The notes under the pieces were generated by a model that saw only the letters and a program-made list of their open reading frames with translations, was not told where the DNA came from and searched no databases. A program made the translations under genes and the position numbers. A stretch of DNA of 64,000 nt, from NCBI RefSeq assembly GCF_042453785.1, contig NC_091671.1, positions 33,991,001-34,055,000 on the forward strand, given 5' to 3'. Shown here one piece after another: positions 57,156 through 64,000 of the stretch (position 1 is the stretch's first letter; each line of letters begins with the position of its first letter). The DNA comes from Malus domestica (lineage: Eukaryota > Streptophyta > Magnoliopsida > Rosales > Rosaceae).

Positions 57156-57910
57156 TCCACATGGAGGATTTGCATTTTGTACCTGGAAAATCAAGGTGTA
57201 AAGCTCCAAGACTCACAAACTTCCATTACTATCATATGGACCTCTATGTTCAAGTCCTTGATACACAATTAAAGGAATTGAATGATCGCTTCAAGGAGGT
57301 AAACACCGAGTTGCTTCTTTGTATGGCATGTTTGAGTCCCGTGAATAATTTTGCATCTTTTGCCAAAGCAAAAATTGTTCGTCTAGCTCAACTTTATCCT
57401 CAAGATTTTGATCGTATAGACCTCATGAATCTTCCAATTCAACTTGACAATTACATTCACAATATAAAGATGCATAGTGAGTTTTCATCATTAAGAGGAA
57501 TTGGTGATCTTGCAAAGGAGTTGGTGAAGACCGGGAGGTGTGCAAACTACATATTAGTGTATAAGCTTCTTACATTGGTTTTGGTGTTACCGGTTGCAAC
57601 CGCTTCAGTGGAGAGAGCTTTTTCTGCTATGAAGATTGTGAAAACACCATTGTGTAACAAAATGGGAGATCAATGGTTGAGTGATAGTATGCTTGTTTAC
57701 ATTGAGAGAGATGTATTTGCTTTTATTGATAATGAGCCTATTATGCGACGATTTCATGATATGAAACCTCGTCGGCAACAATTGTAATTTGTTTATATTG
57801 ATAAATTATGGAAGACATTACTATATAAAATGATTTGGTTGTTGCTATTATTTTGAACCTTGCACTCTTTTAACTTTGCCCCTTCTCCCGTCAATTTTTG
57901 GCTTTGCCAC
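57156..57910 (+). mobile_element. Inserted 3' fragment of a hAT-type transposase gene (hATC domain)
   Basis: The reading frame (open 57128-57787) has the hAT dimerisation domain: LLTLVLVLPVATASVERAFS, AMKIVKTPLCNKMGDQWL, DSMLVYIERDVF. It belongs to the zinc-finger MYM/TTF-type hAT group. Copy 1 of the duplication lacks it: gcatatcgcttcgtc joins directly to gaatgtctttg there. Sequence after the stop ends tttggctttgccactg. The N-terminal half, catalytic Asp region and zinc finger are absent. About 25 bp of target were lost at the insertion. Confidence 0.85.
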
Positions 57911-58770
57911 TGTATGGATCCTACTTAAAACTGGCCACCAAACCTCTTACTTTTCAAAAAAGACAACATTCTATAAGAGGTATTGCCAAAAATAAAAATT
58001 CTAAAAATTGTTGTATTGTTGTTACTTCGATCCATTAGGCTCGCTAGATGAGAATTGGCTCCACTTTTCATACCTTGCCCACAATTATTTGATCCCCTAC
58101 AAAGTAAGTGCTAAAAAATTTCATGGTAGTTTGTTCAATGCTAGAAAAAATTAGTGGAGGGACTTACGAAAAAATGAAACATTGTTTTTAACAAGAAAAT
58201 TTTAAGATTATATACAACAAAACTTGGGCTCTATTCAGTTTGGAATCTGCCGTATGACATTGTTGCGAAATATACATATTCCGCTTTTAAAAGAGAAAGT
58301 CTTAATTACAGCGGCAAACGCAAAAAAATTATCTACCTCTCAATTAGTTTGTATTTGTAAATTTCATTTTCAAGTTTTGTGGATGCAGATATGCACTAAA
58401 CAACATACTAAGTCTAATATTTGGGAATAAGAATCGGATGTAATTAAGTTTGTTTGATAATAGTTACATCTAGTCATGTTGGTGGTAAGTCTTTTGAGTT
58501 TAGTGACACCTATTGTTTTTTATTTATAATTTGCTTGTGTTTTTGTGACAAGGTACAAACTTTAAAGAAATCCTTAAACCAAAAATTAAGACTCAATAAA
58601 AAAAATCAAGGCCAACTTCGTTAATCTAATAGCTATCATATTGACAGATTTATATGTGTGACAAGTAGGAGAAGAAACAAAAGAACCCAACCATATAATT
58701 CCAAAGCCAAAAGAACTTCAATTATGACAACTAGAAATTGAATTGGTTCATCTCGATACATGGGGATAAC

Positions 58771-61700
58771 TAAGGGTGGAAAAAAAATACCGAATATCCC
58801 AAACCAAACCGAAAAATTCCCAAAACCAAACCGAAAATCCCGAAACGTTCGGTACTCAATACCAAACCAAATCGAAATTTTTGGTACGGAATTGGTTTCA
58901 AGTTTTTGGTTTTTCGGTATTCCCAAACCGAACCGAAATAAAAAATATATATATTATTTAATTTTTAAATATATATTTGAAATTGTAACAGCCATCGGAT
59001 TCAGTTGAGATTTAATCTCAATCGTTCAATAGAAATCAAACCCTACACTTACACTCTATCTCTCCCGTCTCTCTCGACACTCAGTTCTCACTCACTTTCT
59101 CTTGCGGCTCGCCTCAAACTTAAACCCTCACCTCACCACCCTCGTTGCCGAATTGTCTTTCCGTTTTCGAATCCTGCCACACAAGTGACTCACCTAAGTC
59201 ACATCTCTCTCAACTATCACCTTTCTAATCTCTCTCTCAGTCTCTCTCGACTTCTCATCCCTCACAGAGTCACAGTGGAGAAGCCTTCCTTCACGAATCA
59301 CGGCCACCGGCCCCGTTCTTCTTCTCAATCTCTCAGTCTCTCAGTCTCTCTCGATTCCAGTTATCCAGTGTACTGTGCAATTCTCCTCCAATTCAGGTAA
59401 AGTTCACAAGCTAATTTAGGGTTGGAATTCGAGATTAGGGTTTGTGAAATTTAGCACTTAGAAGATCGAGTAGACTGCATACTGAGGGTTTAGGGGTTGA
59501 ATTGGTGATTGAAAGTCGAGATTAGGGGTTCCCTTTTGTCACATACTCACAATTGAAGCATAAATTTGTTACAGGTTGATAGTTGATAGTTCATAGTTGT
59601 AGCAATAATTGCAGCTGCTGAAATGAATTTCGAGAGTTGGAGTAAATTGATGAATTAAGTTCAGAATTAACCTTGGGATTTTGGGATGTTTGTAATGCAA
59701 CACCATAAATGTATTTACAGTTTGTTTAGTTGTTCTTTTATATATGAAGATGTAGTTGTTCTTTTATATATGAAGATGTAGTTGTTCTTTTATATATGAA
59801 GATGTTGAACTGATGAACTGTCAAATACCCACATAATTGCACGTCATTAGGTTAAGGAATCTTCAATTGCAATGCTAGATCATATATCTTTCCTCAGTTG
59901 TTTTGTTGTTATTTTTGGCCAGGCAAAATTGGGAGTCTGGTAGAAAACGTCTCTGCCCCATCGAATTCAACACTTCACTTCTTTTAAGTGCCTCATCGAA
60001 CGTCTCTGCCTATATAAACAGTACGGTTGCAACAGTTGCTTTGATAATACTATTTCTTAGTTTTCTTTCTTAAAAACATTAGTTAGATATGAATAATATG
60101 AATTCTCCTTATGAATAGATGGCTCTTTAATTACGTTTCCTCTTTATATATATGAAGCTAGTCCTACACTTAAGGAGAAAAGAAAATTTTCGATTACATT
60201 TTGTACTGTCCTAGTCCTACTTTATTAATGGAATCCTTGTAATAGGAATACACGCCCTTTTCTTTTGATGTTGTTGGCTACCTTGTGTATATAACGTTTG
60301 CAAATTGACACTAGGAGGTCTTTCACTAACAAGTAGGGAGCAACCACAACCATCAGCAAGATCAAGGGCCGAAGGGGCCGAAGATGCCAACAATCTTCAT
60401 AAACTTTGAGCTTTTCATTTTGCTTTTGGTTTGTAACGTAATTTATTTTGAAACTTTGGTTTGTAACTAATTTTTTTGCTTTTGGGTTTGTTACTTAATT
60501 TATTTTGAAACCTTGGCTTGTAATTAAGTATTTTGCTTTTGGATTTTTTACTTAATTTTTTGTTGTTGCATGCATGTGTAGTAGAATAGGCAGATTAGAT
60601 TGGATATTGTGAGTATGGGATATGTGCAAGATTTTGGTTTGATTTTATTTCTATAGAATAACTTGATCACTTCCTTCATTCATGCTTGGGAACTATAGAT
60701 ATGCAGATTGGCAGCACACTACACAGCAGCACAAGCAAGTTATTATAGCCCAAAAACTGAAAAGCCCAAAATTATTTCTGGATTCTCGATTTGTCCCGAA
60801 ATCCTGAAACTATTTTGGGAATCCCGAAAATTTGGTTTGGGATTGGTCTTGAAATTGGGAATCCCGAAAATTTCGGTTTTGGAATCGGCACAATGTTTTT
60901 GGTTTGGTATCCCATACCGAACTAGCCCCAGGGCCGGCCCAGGCCCAATGATGGCAGGGCAACCGTCCGGAGCTCAAAGTAATTGGGGGCACCAAAATTA
61001 TTAGGGTAGTATATTTATATATGTTTTCATTAGAGTATAAATTTTTAAAATTTATGGTTCAATGACAAAGAAATTTAACTAGAATTGGTGGTTTTGTTGT
61101 TTGAATTTAATGAGAGGTCTTGGGTTCAAAACACCATGTGTGCTTATTTACTTTTCAATTTTTACAAATTTCTTTTCATAAGGGTATAAATATATAAAAT
61201 TTGGCTAAATGATCAAGATGTTTAATTAGAATCAATGTTTTTTTTTTGTTTAAAATTAACGAGAAGTCCTAAGTTCGAAATGCTAAATGCATGTTTATTC
61301 TTTTCAATTTTTACGAATTTTTGTTTGGTTGTTAATTTATTTTTAATTAGTAGCTAGTAGCTATGTGGGTTGTTATTTTTAAACATTTGTTCCAATTCAA
61401 GTCTAATATTCAACGAAGAGTAATGCGTTGACCAAATTTTTAGACTAAATTTTCAAATTATATAACGTGTCATCAAAAAGTTTAATTTAATACGCATTTA
61501 ATACTTATACATATCAATTAAACACTCAAAAACATAATTATTTTTTTAGTCCCATATTGACAAAGTTAGTAAATAAGAAAAAAAGACCTCACGATTTATA
61601 CAAAAACACTTTAAAAATTCAGATTGAAAACAAAACTCATATCTATCTACTTGTAAACCCAGAGTTTTTTTGTTTGTTTCTCACGATACAAAATAAATTA

Positions 61701-61862
61701 GTTTTTCTGTGTTTCTAATTTATTAAGTTTGAAGTGTTTTTCTAAATATAATTTTATCGATGTTTTACGTGTGAAAACAAATATTTTTCTTATATAAAAT
61801 GAGGACACAATTTTTGACGTCATCCCTGACCTCAAAAATCTCTAGACCGGCTCTAAGCCCTA
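58771..61862. mobile_element. Non-autonomous hAT element with 8-bp TSD, carrying gene-like DNA
   Basis: gggataac is at 58763-58770 and 61863-61870; copy 1 has it once (about 19527). The ends are taagggtgg and, inverted, tagggctta. Subterminal regions are packed with aaccgaa/ttcggt words (58790-58940 and 60770-60930), typical hAT transposase-binding repeats. The interior 59030-59400 is CT-rich with an open frame and a donor-like aggtaaag at 59396, resembling a captured 5' UTR/first exon; I do not recognise the gene. A 26-bp repeat (tgtagttgttcttttatata...) occurs three times at 59750-59806. Confidence 0.8.
60930..61854. mobile_element. Second hAT-like element nested at the end of the first
   Basis: The ends are cagggccggccc and, inverted, agagccggtctaga, the common plant hAT terminus. 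It sits about 8 bp from the right end of the outer hAT; tagcccc and aagccct(a) on its two sides look like a decayed 8-bp TSD made from the outer terminus. The interior is AT-rich with tRNA-like phrases (aatgagaggtcttgggttca near 61110 and gagaagtcctaagttcgaaa near 61262). No transposase. Confidence 0.65.
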
Positions 61863-62319
61863 GGGATAACGCACAAAACCGCAACATAACTAATTAAGGA
61901 ACACTCTTTGAATACAAGTGATGACCATCGAGTGTATGACACTTAATGTAAAAATTAAATATTTATTTAAATTGGTACGGAAAAATCAACACTAAAGTAT
62001 AATGTGACCTTCAGTGAATAGAACTTAGGTAAGTTTAGGAGGGAGAAGACTAGAAGAAAAGATAAGATCAATTTATTATATTTTTATCATCTATTTGTAC
62101 TCTTATTTATAAAGTACGATAATTGTTTTTTCGTTAATTTAGTCATTCCGTTAAAATTTTCAATATTTTTTGTTAGTGTGCTGAAGTGGTCCCAATAATC
62201 CAATCTTCAAATTCTTTTTCATTTTTGTTAAATGATAGATTTGTTAGATTAGGTGTTGGATTAGAGAGATTTGTTAGTCAAATTCTATTTGTTTACGATA
62301 ATTTGAAGAGTAAAATTTA

Positions 62320-62473
62320 GGGAACTTTAACGAAAAGCACCCGGTACTGTTCACTTTAACGAAAAACCACATTTTTACACTAAAAAGTCAATCCTGTTAC
62401 TATTCACTTTACCCTTTATTTTGTCCTTATCATTAAAACTCAAAGTTTTCAAGCCATTTTCATTAGTTTTCCT
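62320..62473. mobile_element. 154-bp MITE with 9-bp TSD, absent from copy 1
   Basis: taaaattta is at 62311-62319 and 62474-62482 and occurs once at the matching place in copy 1 (about 27469). It starts gggaactttaacgaaaagca and ends ttttcattagttttcct. A same-length copy lies at 50348-50501 in the other orientation and a part-copy at 32114-32233. Confidence 0.92.
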
Positions 62474-62539
62474 TAAAATTTATTAATCAAAGCTTGCCCA
62501 CTGGAATTTAACTTAGAGTGGGCTGCAGATCCGTAGTAT

Positions 62540-62555
62540 TGGGCCTGTAAGCCCA
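62540..62555 (+). promoter_or_regulatory. Site II pair of SCI1-like copy 2
   Basis: TGGGCC (62540-62545) and AGCCCA (62550-62555), the same spacing as copy 1. The promoter core is thus kept even though the coding region has a stop; the MITE lies 67 bp upstream. Confidence 0.6.
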
Positions 62556-62669
62556 TGTAAATCTTATCACTCATCAGAAGAAAATACAGAAACGTAACCA
62601 CTGTATTAGCTCTCCGCCTCCATCATCGTCTAAATTCGCTTCTTTCCCTCTCTCTCCCTGAACAGCAAA

Positions 62670-64000
62670 ATGGGTAAAGATCGAAACGGCAGCGTTTCAG
62701 AGGGACGAAGTAGGAGCTCGGAGAAAGAGGAGAGACGAAGCAGAAGCTGCGAGAAAGCGGAAGAAACCGAAAGAAAATCCGAGAAAGCGCGAGAAATTTC
62801 GGATTCCGAGTCCGGAGAAGACAGGTAGCGCAGTAAATACAGGAGAAAAGCGCGGGAAAGCTCTGAGTCCGGCGATGAAAAGCACGTGAAAAGGAGGAGG
62901 AGGCCGCGGAGGCGGTACAGTAGCGAGGAGGATACGGATTCGGAGTCCGAGTCGGAATCGGAGGAGAGCGGCTCGGATTCGGAGTCGGAGTGTGATAGTG
63001 GTAGTGAGAGCGACGGCGACAGGAGACGGAAGAGGAGGAAAAGGAGAGAGAAAGCTGATGATAGAGAAAGGAAGAGGAGGAAGAGAGAGAAGGAGAAGGG
63101 GAGGAAAAGGAGGAGGAGAGAGAAAGAGGAAGAGAGGAAGAAGAAGGAGAAGAGAAAGAAGAAGAGGAAGGAGAAGAAGGAGAAAGGAAAGGCAGGAGTG
63201 GTGACGAATTCGTGGGGTAAGTATGGGATTATCAGAGAAACTGACATGTGGTATGTTTGCTGAATTTTATACTGTTTTAGGGTTTTAAGTTTCTGTTTGG
63301 CTGCTGAGAAAATGTAGGAAAAAGAAGTTTACTTCTCCCACTTGAATTTGATGATTACTGTTGTGTATAGGAACAAACGACCAAAGTTCACAGCATGGTT
63401 ACAGGAAGTAAAACAGGTAATTCCTTTTCCAACTATTTTACCACCCCATGAAACCATTAATTTGCGTAGTGGTTTATTTCAGTCGTAAAGTTTCTAAGAT
63501 TATAGAGTTTACCTTTTGATTTGTATGTGTTTCGAAGCCGTGTGTTGATCCGTTTCCAAATTGCAGTCGTCGATAGTTCTAATGGTAATTGTGTCATCTT
63601 TCATTAGGTGAACCTGGAACATCTTGCAAATTGGGAAGAGAAGCAAATGTTCAAACAGTTAGTGCGTGTGGATGTGCGGATGCATTTAGTTTATTTTCTC
63701 CCAAAGCATCTATATAATGAATTTAACAGGAATTTGCTAGGTATTTTCCTTCTAACTTTTGTATCTTACAATCTGAGTAGAAATTTGTTTCCATTTTAAT
63801 AGGTTCATGGAAGATCACAATACAGCCACCTTTCCTTCAAAAAAGTAAGCTTCTATTCTATTAGCTTGGGTCATTTCAATTTATTTGTCTGAAAAGAAAA
63901 AGTTACAAAGCTTTGTTCTTGCTGTTGTGGTGAGGTTGTGGAACTCACCTTTTAGGTAGAAATTTTATCTTAATGTGCTTAACCACCTGAATTACGCTAG
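62670..64000 (+). pseudogene. SCI1-like copy 2 with premature stop, 3' end outside window
   Basis: Exons seen: 62670-63250, 63371-63416, 63608-63657 and 63803-63844; later exons lie beyond the edge. TAG at 62826-62828 (codon 53) replaces a Lys codon of copy 1 (aag to tag). Downstream the frame is open again; an in-frame ATG at 62886 could start a protein lacking 72 residues of the RS-like region but keeping the conserved core. The intron-3 donor is gttagt instead of gtaagt. A Glu to Lys change sits in the family core (RPEF to RPKF). It is probably a decaying paralogue; an N-terminally shortened product remains possible. Confidence 0.8.

Larger units (their letters stand above)
54362..62131 (+). 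repeat. Segmental duplication, block A, copy 2
   Basis: It matches 15872-19860 in direct orientation, interrupted by a hAT gene fragment (57156-57910) and a nested hAT pair (58771-61862). At about 62132 the sequence jumps from the equivalent of 19860 to the equivalent of 27285, so the 7.4 kb with the PPR gene is absent. A (TA)n microsatellite at 56136-56176 is new to this copy. Confidence 0.93.
62132..64000 (+). repeat. Segmental duplication, block B, copy 2 (runs off window)
   Basis: It matches 27285-29000 with about 95% identity by eye, and differs by one MITE and small indels. The right border is outside the window. Confidence 0.92.

Noticed and set aside
59005-59400. 131-codon Ser/Leu/Arg-rich frame as an independent gene
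   Set aside because: It lies within a non-autonomous hAT with CT-rich composition and no known domain. I treat it as possibly captured UTR/exon DNA, not a gene.

Overview
The window looks like nuclear DNA of a woody eudicot, most likely Rosaceae tribe Maleae (apple/pear type). The genes are intron-bearing plant families: alpha-expansin, RMA-type RING ligase, UGT85-type glucosyltransferase, P-class PPR and SCI1-like. The repeat families (Tat-type gypsy, RTE LINE, long-TIR and fold-back MITEs, nested hATs) also fit. The species call is inference from familiarity with these repeats; no database was searched.

Layout. 1-8537: a non-autonomous Tat-like Ty3/gypsy element on the minus strand, cut by the left edge. 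It has one LTR, a PBS, an intact gag, only integrase remnants, two tandem arrays and an antisense ORF. 8.5-15.9 kb: a RING E3 ligase gene (RMA type) with a long leader intron, flanked by fold-back MITEs. 15.9-30.4 kb: expansin A, PPR gene and SCI1-like gene, all apparently intact. 30.4-36.1 kb: debris, with an RTE remnant, an F-box/LRR pseudogene and an L-asparaginase-3-like pseudogene. 36.08-43.89 kb: a chimeric unit flanked by a 20-bp direct repeat, made of RTE LINE, inverted Tat fragment and a second RTE 3' end. 44-50 kb: a frameshifted RALF-like gene, two related long-TIR MULE-like elements and a UGT85-type gene. 52-54 kb: the 3' end of another LTR element carrying a degraded antisense plant-mobile-domain gene. 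54.4-64 kb: a second copy of the expansin/SCI1 segment.

The main architecture is a direct segmental duplication (about 15.87-19.86 plus 27.28-29.0 kb against about 54.36-62.13 plus 62.13-64 kb). The second copy lacks the 7.4 kb holding the PPR gene. It has gained a hAT transposase fragment, a nested hAT pair and a 154-bp MITE. Its SCI1 copy has a premature stop, while its expansin copy stays open. Copy 1 therefore supplies ready empty sites for dating and defining the insertions in copy 2.

The most unusual items are the antisense ORF of the Tat element (226 codons, open in two diverged copies, with an EAR-like motif and a coiled coil) and the LINE/LTR chimera with a target-site duplication around the whole unit. 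All gene models are by eye from splice signals and homology recall. No tRNA or rRNA gene, CRISPR array or organellar insert was recognised.
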